DNA of 64,000 nt from Massilia sp. UMI-21 (GTDB taxonomy: Bacteria > Pseudomonadota > Gammaproteobacteria > Burkholderiales > Burkholderiaceae_D), in assembly GCA_015277795.1 (NCBI GenBank), contig CP063848.1, positions 1,612,001 through 1,676,000 of the forward strand. Direction: 5' to 3'. Of this stretch, positions 17,869 through 26,813 are shown in pieces. The notes beneath the pieces were generated by a model. It ran no database searches. It was not told the origin of the DNA and was given only the letters and a program-made list of their open reading frames with translations. The stretch's first letter is position 1. Each line of letters begins with the position of its first letter. A program made the translations under genes and the position numbers.

Positions 17869-18953
17869 TGAATCCCGACACCTTCTTCGGCGGCGCGCCT
17901 GATGTCAACGCGTCGGCGCCCGGACGCGTGAACCTGCTGGGCGAGCATACCGACTACAACGACGGGTTCATGCTGCCGGTGGCGACACCGCAGCGCACGC
18001 TGGTGGCGATAAGCCGCAGCGGCGACGAGCATTTCCACTTCTACTCGCCGGCCTTCGACAATACCGTCACCTTCCCGCACGACGGCAGCGCGCCCCAAGG
18101 CTACGGCAGCTACATCGAGGGCTGCATCCGGCTGCTGCAGGCCGAAGGCATCGAGGTGCCGCCGGTGCGCGTCTACATCACGAGCGACCTGCCGGTGGGC
18201 TCGGGCCTGTCCTCGTCGGCGGCGCTCGAGGTGGCGACCCTGCGGGCGCTGCGCGCGCTGCTGGGCTTCGAGCTCGACGACGTCAGGCTGGCCCGCATCG
18301 CCCAGCGCGCCGAGATCGAGTTCGCGCATGTGAACTGCGGCATCATGGACCAGATGGCGTCCAGCCTGTGCGACGAGAACAACATGCTGTTCATCGACGC
18401 ACGCACACTGGAACACCGCCTGGTCACGATGCCGCCCGATGCCGAGCTGATCGTGATCGACTCGGGCGTGGCGCGCAAGCTCGCCGCCAGCAAGTACAAC
18501 GAGCGCCGCGCCGAGTGCGAGGAGGCATCGCGCAAGCTGGGCGTGCAGGCGCTGCGCGACGTGCAGGACCCGGCCGCGGTGGAAAACCTGCCCTCGCCGA
18601 TGCGCGAGCGGGCCCGCCACGTGGTACACGAAAACCTGCGGGTGCAGGAGGCGGCGCAAGGCGTCAGTGCCGAGCGTTTCGGCGAACTGATGAATGCCTC
18701 GCACTTCAGCCTGCGCGACGACTACGAAGTCTCGATCCCCGAACTGGACGCGCTGTGCGAAGCGCTGCGTGCGGCGCCCGGCGTGCTGGGTGCGCGCCTG
18801 ACCGGCGCCGGCTTCGGTGGAGCCTGCGTGGCCTTGTGCCGGGCAGGACAGGCGCAGGAAGCGGCCGCCGCCGCGCTGGCGGCCTATAACAAGAACGGAC
18901 GACAGGGCCGGATCCTCATTCCGGTTCCGACTGAACAGAAAGGACAACAATGA
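17865..18953 (+). CDS. galK: Galactokinase
   Basis: This GHMP kinase phosphorylates alpha-D-galactose at C1 using ATP. The protein has about 362 residues. It has the galactokinase signature [19 protein letters not shown] near the N-terminus, the ATP loop [15 protein letters not shown], the catalytic Asp in [10 protein letters not shown], and the C-terminal [16 protein letters not shown]. Two adjacent ATGs (17865 and 17868) follow GGAGG at 17847-17851; either can serve. It is coupled to the M24 gene upstream and its stop overlaps the start of the GH2 gene downstream. Confidence 0.95.
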   Translation: MMNPDTFFGGAPDVNASAPGRVNLLGEHTDYNDGFMLPVATPQRTLVAISRSGDEHFHFYSPAFDNTVTFPHDGSAPQGYGSYIEGCIRLLQAEGIEVPPVRVYITSDLPVGSGLSSSAALEVATLRALRALLGFELDDVRLARIAQRAEIEFAHVNCGIMDQMASSLCDENNMLFIDARTLEHRLVTMPPDAELIVIDSGVARKLAASKYNERRAECEEASRKLGVQALRDVQDPAAVENLPSPMRERARHVVHENLRVQEAAQGVSAERFGELMNASHFSLRDDYEVSIPELDALCEALRAAPGVLGARLTGAGFGGACVALCRAGQAQEAAAAALAAYNKNGRQGRILIPVPTEQKGQQ

Positions 18954-20776
18954 ATCAGTTTGAATACCCCCGTCCTCAATTGGTGCGCGACAACTGGATC
19001 AACCTGAACGGCAAGTGGCGCTTCTGCTTCGACGACGAACTGGACTACCACCTGCCGCACGACGTGGCGGAGTGGACCCACGAGATCAACGTGCCCTTCG
19101 CCGTCGAGACGGAATTGAGCGGCATCCAGGACACCGGTTTCCACCGTGCGGTCTGGTACGAGCGCGAGTTCGAACTGCTGCCCAACGACAAGCGCACCAT
19201 CCTGCATTTCGGCGCGGTCGACTATGCGGCCCGGGTCTGGGTCAATGGCCGCCTGGTGGCCGAGCACGAGGGCGGACACACCCCGTTCCAGGCCGACATC
19301 ACCGGCGTCATGAAGGCCGACGGCAAGCAGGTGGTGACGGTCTTCGTCGAGGACGACCCGGCCGACCTGGCCAAGCCGCGCGGCAAGCAGGACTGGCTGC
19401 TCGAGCCGCACTCGATCTGGTATCCGCGCACCACCGGCATCTGGCAGACCGTCTGGGTCGAGCAGGTGGAAGACACCTACATCGCCTCGCTGCGCTGGAC
19501 CCCGATCTTCGAGACCTACGAGATCGGCTGCGAGGTGTTCGCGGCCGGCCATACCCAACAGGAGCTGTTTGTCGAAGTCAAGATCTGGCACGGCGAGCAC
19601 CTGCTGGCGGACGACTACTACAAGCTGCTGCAGGGCGAGGCGAACCGCAAGATCGCGCTGTCCGACCCCGGCATCGACGACTCGCGCAACGAAATCCTGT
19701 GGAGTCCGGAACGCCCGACCCTGCTCGACGCCGAGGTGACCCTGCGCTGCGGCGACCGCGTGCTCGACCGGATCCGCTCGTACACGGCGCTGCGTTCGGT
19801 CTCGATCAACCGCGACCGCTTCATGCTCAACGGCCGCCCTTACCACCTGCGCCTGGTGCTCGACCAGGGCTACTGGCCGGAATCCTTCATGACCGCGCCG
19901 TCCGACGAGCACCTGAAGCGCGACGTCGAACTGGTCAAGCTGATGGGCTTCAACGGCGTGCGCAAGCACCAGAAGATCGAAGACCCGCGCTTCCTGTACT
20001 GGGCCGACAAGCTCGGCCTGCTGGTGTGGGAAGAAATGCCTTCGGCCTACCGCTTCAGCTCGCGCGCGATCACCCGCATGGTGCGCGAGTGGACCGAGGC
20101 GATCCAGCGCGACTACAGCCATCCCTGCATCATCGTCTGGGTCGCCTTCAACGAATCCTGGGGCGTGCCGAACCTGACCCTGACCCAGGCCCACCGCAAC
20201 GCGGTCGAGGCGCTGTACCACCTGACGCGCACGCTCGATGCGACCCGGCCGGTGATCGGCAACGATGGCTGGGAAGCCTCGGCCACCGACATCCTCGGCA
20301 TCCACGACTACGACTGCGACCCGGAAAAGCTGGAGGCGCGCTATGCGGTCACCGACCCGGTACGCACCCTGTTCGACCAGCGGCGTCCGGGCGGCCGCAT
20401 CCTGACCCTGGACGGTTTCCCGCACCGCGGCCAGCCGATCGTTCTCACCGAGTTCGGCGGCATCGCCTACGATCCGAAGCAGGATCCGGACGCGGACAAG
20501 ACCACCTGGGGCTATTCGCGGGCGCACTCGGCGGAGAGCTACCTGTCCTTGTACCGCGACTTGCTGAGGGTCGTGAACGAAACCTTCATGTTCAGCGGCT
20601 TCTGCTACACGCAGTTCACCGACACCTTCCAGGAAGCGAACGGCCTGCTGAATGCGGACCGCACGCCGAAGCTGCCGCTGGAGGTGATCAGCGCCGCCAC
20701 CCGCAACGTGGCGCTGCAAAGGAAGGAAGTCGAAGCCGAAGGAGATGGCATTCCGGGAGGCACGGGCATGCCTTGA
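18950..20776 (+). CDS. Glycoside hydrolase family 2 protein, probable beta-galactosidase
   Basis: This 608-residue enzyme has the GH2 layout: jelly-roll sugar-binding domain (about 10-190, with [13 protein letters not shown]), immunoglobulin-like domain (about 190-285) and TIM barrel (about 290-600). The acid/base is Glu402 (FNESWG) and the nucleophile is Glu501 (VLTEFGG). No signal peptide is seen, so it acts in the cytoplasm. Being the last gene of a galT-M24-galK operon, with a 4-bp overlap, it most likely releases galactose from beta-galactosides. By sequence alone beta-glucuronidase or beta-mannosidase activity cannot be excluded. Confidence 0.88.
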   Translation: MNQFEYPRPQLVRDNWINLNGKWRFCFDDELDYHLPHDVAEWTHEINVPFAVETELSGIQDTGFHRAVWYEREFELLPNDKRTILHFGAVDYAARVWVNGRLVAEHEGGHTPFQADITGVMKADGKQVVTVFVEDDPADLAKPRGKQDWLLEPHSIWYPRTTGIWQTVWVEQVEDTYIASLRWTPIFETYEIGCEVFAAGHTQQELFVEVKIWHGEHLLADDYYKLLQGEANRKIALSDPGIDDSRNEILWSPERPTLLDAEVTLRCGDRVLDRIRSYTALRSVSINRDRFMLNGRPYHLRLVLDQGYWPESFMTAPSDEHLKRDVELVKLMGFNGVRKHQKIEDPRFLYWADKLGLLVWEEMPSAYRFSSRAITRMVREWTEAIQRDYSHPCIIVWVAFNESWGVPNLTLTQAHRNAVEALYHLTRTLDATRPVIGNDGWEASATDILGIHDYDCDPEKLEARYAVTDPVRTLFDQRRPGGRILTLDGFPHRGQPIVLTEFGGIAYDPKQDPDADKTTWGYSRAHSAESYLSLYRDLLRVVNETFMFSGFCYTQFTDTFQEANGLLNADRTPKLPLEVISAATRNVALQRKEVEAEGDGIPGGTGMP

Positions 20777-20897
20777 GTGGGCGCGGCATGGCGGCGGCGA
20801 GCGCGAGCTGGCCGCCGAACCGCTCGGCCAGGACGCGCACCGCAGGATGCGCGTTGTTCTTTGCGTGTTACACGGCGCGACGGGACGCCGGGGAAGC

Positions 20898-21491
20898 TCA
20901 GGGCTGGATGACCCCGTCGGCGACGCTCACCCGATCGCCGCTACGGAACACGGGCGTGGTGTCCTGGGTGATGACCTGGGTGCTGCCGTCGTCCATGCGC
21001 ACCGTCACGCGGTAGCTGTTGGCGCCGGCCGCGCCGCTCGATCCGGTGCTGCCTGCGCTGCCAGAACTCCCTGCGCTGCCCGCGCTTTCACGCGGGATGA
21101 CCTCGATTGCGAGCACCGTGCTGTTGGGGATGGCGCTGGCCGCGGCCGGGGTGCCGGAAGCGCCGGTGCTGCCCAGCGCGCCCGAGCTGCCGGACTGCTC
21201 GTAGCCCGACGCGCTGCTGCCGCTGGTGCCGGAGCTGCCCGAGGTGCCGCTGTCCATGGTGCCCGAGCTGCTCGAGCTGCCGCTGCTGCCGGTGGGGTTG
21301 CCGGAGGCATCGGTGGCGCTGCCGGCACCATAGCTGCTGGAGCCGCCGGTGCCGGTCGCACCGCCCGAGGTCGCGCTGCCGCCTGCGTCGCCCGATGACT
21401 CGCCGCCGCCGCGCATGCCGGCGCACCCGGTCGTGCCCAGCGCTACAGCCAGCAAGCCCGCCAGGATCATGCTCTGGTGTTTTTGCTTCAT
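20898..21491 (-). CDS. Ser/Gly-rich lipoprotein with a conserved C-terminal domain
   Basis: The 197-residue product has a signal peptide ending GTTGC (Cys23), typical of a lipoprotein, although Thr at -3 is atypical. Residues 28-125 are a low-complexity Gly/Ser/Thr/Ala linker. The last 60 residues (YRVTVRMDDGSTQVITQDTTPVFRSGDRVSVADG) resemble the C-terminal strand-rich end of outer-membrane lipoproteins of the SlyB/Pcp type. AGGAG lies 8 bases before the ATG at 21491; an in-frame TTG at 21497 is less likely. It is probably outer-membrane or periplasmic. Confidence 0.75.
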   Translation of the reverse strand: MKQKHQSMILAGLLAVALGTTGCAGMRGGGESSGDAGGSATSGGATGTGGSSSYGAGSATDASGNPTGSSGSSSSSGTMDSGTSGSSGTSGSSASGYEQSGSSGALGSTGASGTPAAASAIPNSTVLAIEVIPRESAGSAGSSGSAGSTGSSGAAGANSYRVTVRMDDGSTQVITQDTTPVFRSGDRVSVADGVIQP

Positions 21492-21662
21492 GATCAACTC
21501 CTTATGGTGGTTGTTCGGTCGTGGATATTGGGATGCGTGACGATGCCACGTGCCACTGGAGTGAGAGGGAAGAAGCGCGTCAGCGTTCCAGCTGACCCGG
21601 GTTGGAGCTGAGCTGCATCAAAGTGCCCACGAGGCCGGCGGACTTTTCCGCGGCGGAACTGG

Positions 21663-22100
21663 TCAGCGCTGGCGCAGGGGGCCGTGCCGCCGCACGAGCA
21701 CGGCCAGCAGGGCGCTGGTGAGCAGCGCCGCCGTGACATCGACCATCCAGTCATTCACGTCGCCGCTGCGGTAGGGCAGGAAACTCTGTACCAGCTCGTC
21801 GGCCGCGCCCATCAGGGCGATCGCGAGCACGGCCTTGGCCGCGCGCGCGACACCGCTGCCCGTGCTGCCGAGGAACCATAACAGGGTCAGGAAGGCGTAG
21901 GTGAGGCCGTGCAGCACCACGCCGGGCGCGTATTCGCCGACCTCGGCGCGGGCGCCGGGAATCGATCCGGCTGCAATCACCCCCGCATACAGCACCAGGG
22001 AAGTCTTGATGCGGGCGGAACGCAGGCGGGGGTCGAACAGCAGGAGCGACAGGAAAGCGGGCATGACGATGAATCGCTGGGCAAATGCCAACGATACCAT
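21663..22100 (-). CDS. VanZ-like family membrane protein
   Basis: This integral membrane protein of about 145 residues has four predicted hydrophobic segments. It carries the VanZ-like signature GAADELVQSFLPYRSGDVNDWMVDVTAA. VanZ of Enterococcus gives low-level teicoplanin resistance, but most proteobacterial members have unknown function and no link to resistance. The start is uncertain: ATG at 22100 or 22064, or GTG at 22121. None has a strong ribosome-binding site. Confidence 0.75.
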   Translation of the reverse strand: MVSLAFAQRFIVMPAFLSLLLFDPRLRSARIKTSLVLYAGVIAAGSIPGARAEVGEYAPGVVLHGLTYAFLTLLWFLGSTGSGVARAAKAVLAIALMGAADELVQSFLPYRSGDVNDWMVDVTAALLTSALLAVLVRRHGPLRQR

Positions 22101-22161
22101 GCCTGTCGTTCTGGAGACCACACCGGCCGCCGTCCGGCGCCTTGGCGTCGCGCTTAAGGGT

Positions 22162-22476
22162 TCAGATCGTCAGCGCGGGCGCGCCGTTCGGGTAATGGGC
22201 GTCGAAACAGCTTTCGCAGTCCGCGCAGAACAGGTGTGCAATGCGAACGCTGTCCTGCCGCAGCACGAGTTTGAGATGGGTGTGGCGGCACTTGGGGCAG
22301 ATTTCGCGCACGCTGCCGAAAGTGAGCAGGTTCAGCGGCACGCTGTCGCCGTCGAGCCGGTCGATGACGGCCAGGGGATTGAGCTCACTCAACACCAGGT
22401 TGCCGTCGGCATGGTGGCGGCGGCCGGCGTTCGATTCGGGTGGATGCGCGTAGGTCTCGGATGCACGTAGATTCAT
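22162..22476 (-). CDS. Small zinc-ribbon protein of unknown function
   Basis: The 104-residue protein has two Cys pairs (ICPKC and FCADC) about 25 residues apart with several His, arranged as a treble-clef or zinc-ribbon fold in the C-terminal half. The N-terminal half is not recognisable. The ATG at 22476 is preceded by GGGAG at a good distance; the longer open frame to 22587 lacks one. It stands alone, separated by 600 bases from the next gene upstream. Confidence 0.65.
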   Translation of the reverse strand: MNLRASETYAHPPESNAGRRHHADGNLVLSELNPLAVIDRLDGDSVPLNLLTFGSVREICPKCRHTHLKLVLRQDSVRIAHLFCADCESCFDAHYPNGAPALTI

Positions 22477-22616
22477 AGGACAGGCTCCCATTATCGAATT
22501 GTCTCCGCAACCCTGCGGCGAAGTAAAACTGCAGGGTGGGAGCTTCATCATAGCCAAATCACAGGCAGCTTCAAGCTCTGCCGGCATTTTTTTATTGGCG
22601 TGTTGCTAATGCGAAG

Positions 22617-22646
22617 AAAAAAATGCCCGCCAGGAACTGGCGGGCA
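22617..22646 (-). terminator. Rho-independent terminator without an upstream protein gene (end of candidate sRNA)
   Basis: On the minus strand a perfect 10-bp stem TGCCCGCCAG/CTGGCGGGCA with a 3-base loop is followed by seven T residues. No coding gene on this strand ends nearby, so it probably ends a non-coding transcript. Confidence 0.8.
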
Positions 22647-22748
22647 CAACCCAAGATCAGGCCAAGAAACGCATGTTCGGTTGGTGTGTTGCACCCGGTG
22701 CAGCACACCTGCTGCCATCACGCATATCGGTTACGTGTATCGCAGGTG
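22617..22748 (-). ncRNA. Candidate small RNA B
   Basis: A leftward transcript of about 130 bases would start just after the -10 TATAAT at 22755-22760. It would contain a 13-bp hairpin with a single wobble (22683-22709, GGTGTG...CACACC) and end at the strong terminator 22617-22646. No open frame with a ribosome-binding site is seen in it. I do not recognise it as 6S, tmRNA, SRP RNA or another named RNA. The evidence is structural only. Confidence 0.45.
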
Positions 22749-22754
22749 ATTCAA

Positions 22755-22792
22755 ATTATATGGATCGATTGTGACCACGATGTGACGGCGAT
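22755..22792 (-). promoter_or_regulatory. Pho-box-like promoter of candidate small RNA B
   Basis: On the minus strand two 7-mers, CCGTCAC and TGGTCAC, are repeated with an 11-base period. They are followed after exactly 10 bases by TATAAT, and no -35 box is present. This is the architecture of PhoB-activated promoters, where the 11-bp direct repeats replace the -35. The 7-mers match the CTGTCAT/C consensus only partly, so another OmpR-type regulator is possible. Confidence 0.35.
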
Positions 22793-22881
22793 CAAAGGTG
22801 AACCCTGGACAGCGAACGGAATCGGATTTCCGCAATCTCATCAATATCGTGCAGGGGGCGCTGGCCGGGCAGCGCCAGGAT

Positions 22882-22908
22882 AAAAAAAAGCCCGCTCGAG
22901 GCGGGCTT
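22882..22908 (-). terminator. Rho-independent terminator, minus strand
   Basis: The hairpin AAGCCCGC/GCGGGCTT with loop CTCGA is followed on the minus strand by eight T residues. It lies 173 bases beyond the SDR stop codon and could end that mRNA or a separate short transcript. Confidence 0.8.
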
Positions 22909-22974
22909 AAAACTATTTTCTTGGAGGAGAATAGTGGAGACAGCTGCAGTATGTTGCAGCGCGAAATATATGTC
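22882..22974 (-). ncRNA. Candidate small RNA A or 3' UTR of the SDR gene
   Basis: The stretch between a -10-like TATACT (22981-22986, minus strand) and the terminator at 22882-22908 is AT-rich, non-coding and about 90 bases long. No good -35 is seen, so this may simply be the 3' UTR of the SDR transcript or an RNA processed from it. Confidence 0.25.
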
Positions 22975-23080
22975 CAATTTAGTATACAGATACCGGACAT
23001 TGATATTTTGCATATCTGTTCGTTTAATTCGCCCCCACGATTTTTCTACGATTTTTCCACGACCGCTGCCCGGACAGCGT

Positions 23081-23845
23081 CTACTCGCGCACCGGCACGG
23101 TGTAGTTCAGCGCCATGCGCCCGCCATCCGCGTACAGGGTCTGGCCAGTCATGTAGGAGGCATCCTCGCTGGCCAGGAAGGCGCAGATGGCGGCCACTTC
23201 CTCGGGCTCCCCGCAGCGGCCGAGCGGCGTGCGCGACAGGATCGTGTGCCGCGCTTCCGGACTGCCGAGCACGGCCTTCTTCGCCAGTTCGGTCAGGATC
23301 GTTCCGGGACCGATGGCATTGACGCGGATGCCGTGGGCGGCAAGACTGATCGCCGCCACCCGTGTCAACTGGTTGACGCCGCCCTTCGACACGACATACG
23401 GTACCTGGTTCGGGATGCTCAGTTCGGCATTCACGCTGGACATATTAATGATGCAACCGGTCTGGCGCTTGACCATCTCGCGCGCTGCTGCCTGGCTGCA
23501 CAGGAACATCGATTTCAGGTTGATCCGCAGGACGCGGTCGAAATCTTCTTCCGCCAGTTCGAGGAAGTCGGCCGCATGCGTGACGCCGGCATTGTTGACC
23601 AGGATATCGATCTGGCCGAAGGCCTGCAGCGCGGCGGCGAGCATGGCGTCGACATCGGCCTTCATGCCGACGTCGGCCTGATGAAAGCGTGCGGCCTCGC
23701 CCAGCGCAGCCGCGGCCTGCGCGCCTTCAGGGCGGACGTCGACGAGCATGACGCGCGCACCTTCCTGCACCAGGCGGGTGGCGCAGGCAAGGCCGATGCC
23801 CTGGCTGGCGCCGGTAACGATTGCGGTTTTGTTGGCTAGTCTCAT
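23081..23845 (-). CDS. SDR family NAD(P)-dependent oxidoreductase
   Basis: This 254-residue classical short-chain dehydrogenase has the dinucleotide motif TGASQGIG (residues 10-17), NNAG, the catalytic Ser in INMSSVNAE, and Y-V-V-S-K. The C-terminal part (PLGRCGEPEEVAAICAFLASEDASYMTGQTLYADGGR) is the typical tail of FabG-like enzymes. It likely reduces or oxidises a small sugar, alcohol or ketone; relatives include L-fuconate-type sugar dehydrogenases. The ATG at 23845 has AGGAA upstream. An upstream in-frame extension to 23917 is not family-like. Confidence 0.9.
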   Translation of the reverse strand: MRLANKTAIVTGASQGIGLACATRLVQEGARVMLVDVRPEGAQAAAALGEAARFHQADVGMKADVDAMLAAALQAFGQIDILVNNAGVTHAADFLELAEEDFDRVLRINLKSMFLCSQAAAREMVKRQTGCIINMSSVNAELSIPNQVPYVVSKGGVNQLTRVAAISLAAHGIRVNAIGPGTILTELAKKAVLGSPEARHTILSRTPLGRCGEPEEVAAICAFLASEDASYMTGQTLYADGGRMALNYTVPVRE

Positions 23846-23986
23846 GGCAGGTTCCTGGCAGGTGAAAAACGGCCATTGTAAACAGCCGGGCAGGGCGGTC
23901 TCAAGCAGGCGCGCCACGCCAGCCGGACAAACGGCAATTCCACCCGGCCAGCGCTGGCCCCTCGGCTGCCGGAATGACCGGCTTCG

Positions 23987-24532
23987 CTAGAACGCAGGCG
24001 GGACCAGGGGCGCGAAGACGAAAAGCAGCATCAGCTTATGCATCGCATGTGCGCTGCTTACCGCAAGGAAGCTGGCACTGATGCCGGCCCAGCGCATGGC
24101 GACGTAGGCGCAGGCGAACACGCAGCCCGCCGCGAAGCTGGCGATGCCATGGACCAGGCCGCTCGTCAGGGAATGGCCTGCGCCGAACACGACGCCGCCC
24201 AGCAGCACGCAAACGGCCGGGTGGGCCCGGAACCGGCGCAGGATTTCCATCGGTATGAGCTGGCCCACGAAGGATTCGATCAAGGGGGCATAGATCACGG
24301 CAAGCACGAATATCGTGCCCCGGCCGAGATTGCGCAGGCTGGAGGCCGCGGAATCTCCCCATTGTTCGGGCGGCAGGAGTTGCAGCGATACGCCCAGCAA
24401 CAGGAGGGCACAGCAGCTCGACAGGATGCCCAGGCAGGCGCCCAGCGCCGCCGCGGTGACGAAGGGTCGTCTTTGCAGGCTGCAGCGCCAGTGGGCCCAG
24501 CGGGGCGGGAGGGTCGTGATCCGGATAGCCAA
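23987..24532 (-). CDS. CPBP-like intramembrane metalloprotease family protein
   Basis: The 181-residue membrane protein has four to five hydrophobic segments. It has a Glu-containing helix (APLIESFVGQLIP), followed by FGAGHSLTSG and SSAHAMHK, the pattern of CPBP/CAAX-protease-like proteins. The usual EExxxR motif is reduced to a single Glu, so activity is uncertain. Translation starts at TTG (24532) directed by a perfect AAAGGAGG Shine-Dalgarno, so this rare start can be trusted. Function of the family in this group is unknown. Confidence 0.65.
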   Translation of the reverse strand: MAIRITTLPPRWAHWRCSLQRRPFVTAAALGACLGILSSCCALLLLGVSLQLLPPEQWGDSAASSLRNLGRGTIFVLAVIYAPLIESFVGQLIPMEILRRFRAHPAVCVLLGGVVFGAGHSLTSGLVHGIASFAAGCVFACAYVAMRWAGISASFLAVSSAHAMHKLMLLFVFAPLVPPAF

Positions 24533-24643
24533 GGCGCACCTCCTTTGTCTGGAGAGGCGCCCATGTTAAGCGGCGGGCGTGCGCGATCGCAGACCTGAAT
24601 CAAACGGGCGCACGCCCGCCCGCCTGTCCTGGAAGGAGCCCGC

Positions 24644-25165
24644 TTACAGCATCAGCGGCTTGTCCGGCAACTCGTTGGCGCGGTTGCCGTCGGCAGGAAA
24701 ATGCTGGCGCAGCAGTTCGTTGACCTGCCCGATGGCGGCCAGCGCCGCGTCGTGGAAGCGACCTTCGCGGAAGCCTTCGGTCATGGTGCGGCACACCCCC
24801 TGCCAGGTGGCGCGGTCGATCTTGCGGTCGATGCCGCGGTCGGCCACGATGTCCACCTTGTGCTCGGCCAGGTTGATGTAGATGAGTACGCCGCAATTGT
24901 CCTCGGTGTCCCACACGCCATAGTCGGCGAACAGGGCCAGCGCGCGCTGGCGATTGGTGACGCCTTCCCAGGCCTCGTCGAAGGGCAGGGCCTTTTCGAT
25001 GATCAGGCGCACTTCTCCGCGGTGGGTCTGCTCGCCGGCCGTGATGGCTTCGCTGATCGCCGTCAGCGTCGCTTCCGGGAAGGCGCGCTTGGCGTCGCCG
25101 CTGCTGCTGCCCAGGTGGCGCCAGGCGCGTTGGATGCGCTGAGTGAATCCCATCTCGATACCCAT
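24644..25165 (-). CDS. TPM domain protein (cytoplasmic-side partner of YgcG)
   Basis: This protein of about 173 residues has no signal peptide but carries the TPM domain (EATLTAISEAITAGEQTHRGEVRLIIEKALPFDEAWEGVTNRQRAL), then YGVWDTEDNCGVLIYINLAEHKVDIVADRGI. It is the third gene of a lemA-ygcG-TPM operon, a widely conserved arrangement. Its start overlaps the stop of the YgcG-like gene at 25165. The biochemical role is not established; TPM proteins are linked to membrane protein quality control. Confidence 0.88.
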   Translation of the reverse strand: MGIEMGFTQRIQRAWRHLGSSSGDAKRAFPEATLTAISEAITAGEQTHRGEVRLIIEKALPFDEAWEGVTNRQRALALFADYGVWDTEDNCGVLIYINLAEHKVDIVADRGIDRKIDRATWQGVCRTMTEGFREGRFHDAALAAIGQVNELLRQHFPADGNRANELPDKPLML

Positions 25166-26031
25166 TACCAGTCTCCCGAGGCGCCGCCGCCGTCGAAGCT
25201 GCCGCCGCCGCCGGAAAAGCCGCCGCCGCCGAAGCCGCCACCGCCGCCGAAACCGCCGCCCCCGCGGCCCATGCCGCCCATGATGTTGCCGAGGATGATG
25301 CCGGTCGCTACATTACCCAGGCCACTGCTGCGGCGCTGGCCCCAGTGGTTCGGCGACAGCCGGCTGCGGCGCGGCCGGAAGATCGAACGCAGCATGCTGA
25401 TGACGACGAACAGCGCGATGATGCCGAACAGCGAGAAGCCGCCGCCGCTGTCCTGTTGGACTTGGCGCTGCGGGCTTTGTTGCTGGGCGGGTGCAGGGAA
25501 ACTTTCCTTGTTGAGCAAGGTGGCGATCGCGCCGACACCGGCCACCAAGCCTTCGTAGTAATGATTCTGGCGGAAGTGCGGTGCGATCACGTCCTGCAGG
25601 ATACGTTTCGATTGGGCGTCGGTCAGCACGCCCTGCACCCCGCGTCCGGCCTCGATGCGCAGGCGGCGCAGCGCGCTCGGATTGTCGCGCGCCACCATCA
25701 GGAGCACGCCGTCGTCGACACCCTTGCGGCCCAGCTTCCAGGCGTCGGTGACGCGGATGCTGAACTGCTCGATCGCCTCGGGCTCGGTCGACTTGACCAG
25801 CAGCACGGCGATCTGGCTGCCGGTACGCGCCTCGTAGTCGGCCAGCACCGCGGTCAGGCGCTCGCGCTGGGCCGGGTCGAGCATGCCGGCTTCGTCGACC
25901 ACGCGGCCGCTCAGCGCCGGTACCGGCTTGAGCTGGGCGAATGCCGGAGCGGCCAGGACGAAGGCCAGCAGGCAGGCCAACAGCGGGGCCCACCATGCGC
26001 GGAGATAGCGGTGTCCGGACGGCGCGCGCAT
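25165..26031 (-). CDS. YgcG-type TPM domain protein with C-terminal Gly-rich tail
   Basis: This 288-residue protein has a signal peptide (about 1-32), then a periplasmic TPM domain (VPALSGRVVDEAGMLDPAQRERLTAVLADYEARTGSQIAVLLVKST, DDGVLLMVARDN, RIEAGRGVQGVLTD). One transmembrane helix follows near 200-215 (FSLFGIIALFVVISML), and the cytoplasmic Gly-rich tail ends GGGASGDW. This is the standard YgcG layout. The gene sits between lemA and a second TPM gene with which it overlaps by one base. Confidence 0.92.
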   Translation of the reverse strand: MRAPSGHRYLRAWWAPLLACLLAFVLAAPAFAQLKPVPALSGRVVDEAGMLDPAQRERLTAVLADYEARTGSQIAVLLVKSTEPEAIEQFSIRVTDAWKLGRKGVDDGVLLMVARDNPSALRRLRIEAGRGVQGVLTDAQSKRILQDVIAPHFRQNHYYEGLVAGVGAIATLLNKESFPAPAQQQSPQRQVQQDSGGGFSLFGIIALFVVISMLRSIFRPRRSRLSPNHWGQRRSSGLGNVATGIILGNIMGGMGRGGGGFGGGGGFGGGGFSGGGGSFDGGGASGDW

Positions 26032-26043
26032 CGGGTACCGGCC

Positions 26044-26655
26044 TTACTTGCCGAAGTCGACCGTAGGCGCGGTCGAGATCGCCTTTTCGTTCTCGACGGT
26101 GAACGAAGGTTTGGTCTCGTAGCCGAACACCATGGCGGTCAGGTTGTTCGGGAATTTACGCACGGTGACGTTGTAGTCCTGTACCGCCGCGATATAGCGC
26201 TGGCGCGCCACCGTGATGCGGTTCTCGGTGCCTTCGAGCTGCGATTGCAGGTCGCGGAAGCTGGTGTCGGCCTTCAGGTCGGGGTATTTCTCGGACACGA
26301 CCATCAGGCGCGACAGTGCGCCGGACAGTTCGCCCTGCACCTGCTGGAATTTGTTGAACGCTGCCGGATCGTTCAGCACCTCCGGCGTGATCTGGAAGCT
26401 GGTCGCGGCAGCGCGTGCGCGCGTCACCGCCTCGAGTGTCTCGCGTTCGTGCGAGGCATAGCCCTTGACCGTGTTGACCAGGTTCGGAATCAGGTCGGCG
26501 CGGCGCTGGTACTGGTTCACCACCTCGCTCCAGGCAGCCTTGGTTGCCTCGTCCTTGGTCTGGAACTCGTTGTAGCCGCAGCCCGACAGCAGCGAGCCGG
26601 TCAGGATGGCCAGGGCCAGGGCGCGCATCCAGCGCGGGAAGAAGGTAGATGTCAT
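26044..26655 (-). CDS. lemA: LemA family protein (lipoprotein form)
   Basis: The 203-residue product begins with a lipoprotein-like signal ending LLSGC (Cys about 26). It then has the LemA helical-bundle signatures WSEVVNQYQRRADLIPNLVNTVKGYASHERETLEAV, QVQGELSGALSRLMVVSEKYPDLKA and the ending NNLTAMVFGYETKPSFTV. LemA co-occurs with YgcG-type TPM proteins, as here. The start is uncertain between ATG 26655 and ATG 26670; both keep the signal. It is divergent from pyrF. Confidence 0.9.
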   Translation of the reverse strand: MTSTFFPRWMRALALAILTGSLLSGCGYNEFQTKDEATKAAWSEVVNQYQRRADLIPNLVNTVKGYASHERETLEAVTRARAAATSFQITPEVLNDPAAFNKFQQVQGELSGALSRLMVVSEKYPDLKADTSFRDLQSQLEGTENRITVARQRYIAAVQDYNVTVRKFPNNLTAMVFGYETKPSFTVENEKAISTAPTVDFGK

Positions 26656-26813
26656 GATCGCTTTGTCCATGCCAAGTTGTCGAATGGTCAAAATATACAT
26701 GATGTAAAGAACTTCTGGCGCATCTTCGGGGGCGATATCCGCCCCTGGACTGCCGGCGGTGGGGCCGGCAGGTACAATATTGGTTTGCAATAATCGACTG
26801 ACAAGGGGCCGAC

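Noticed and set aside
22731..23013. Short minus-strand open frames in the 600-bp gap
   Set aside because: They have no ribosome-binding site, run through a strong terminator hairpin and show no protein-like composition.
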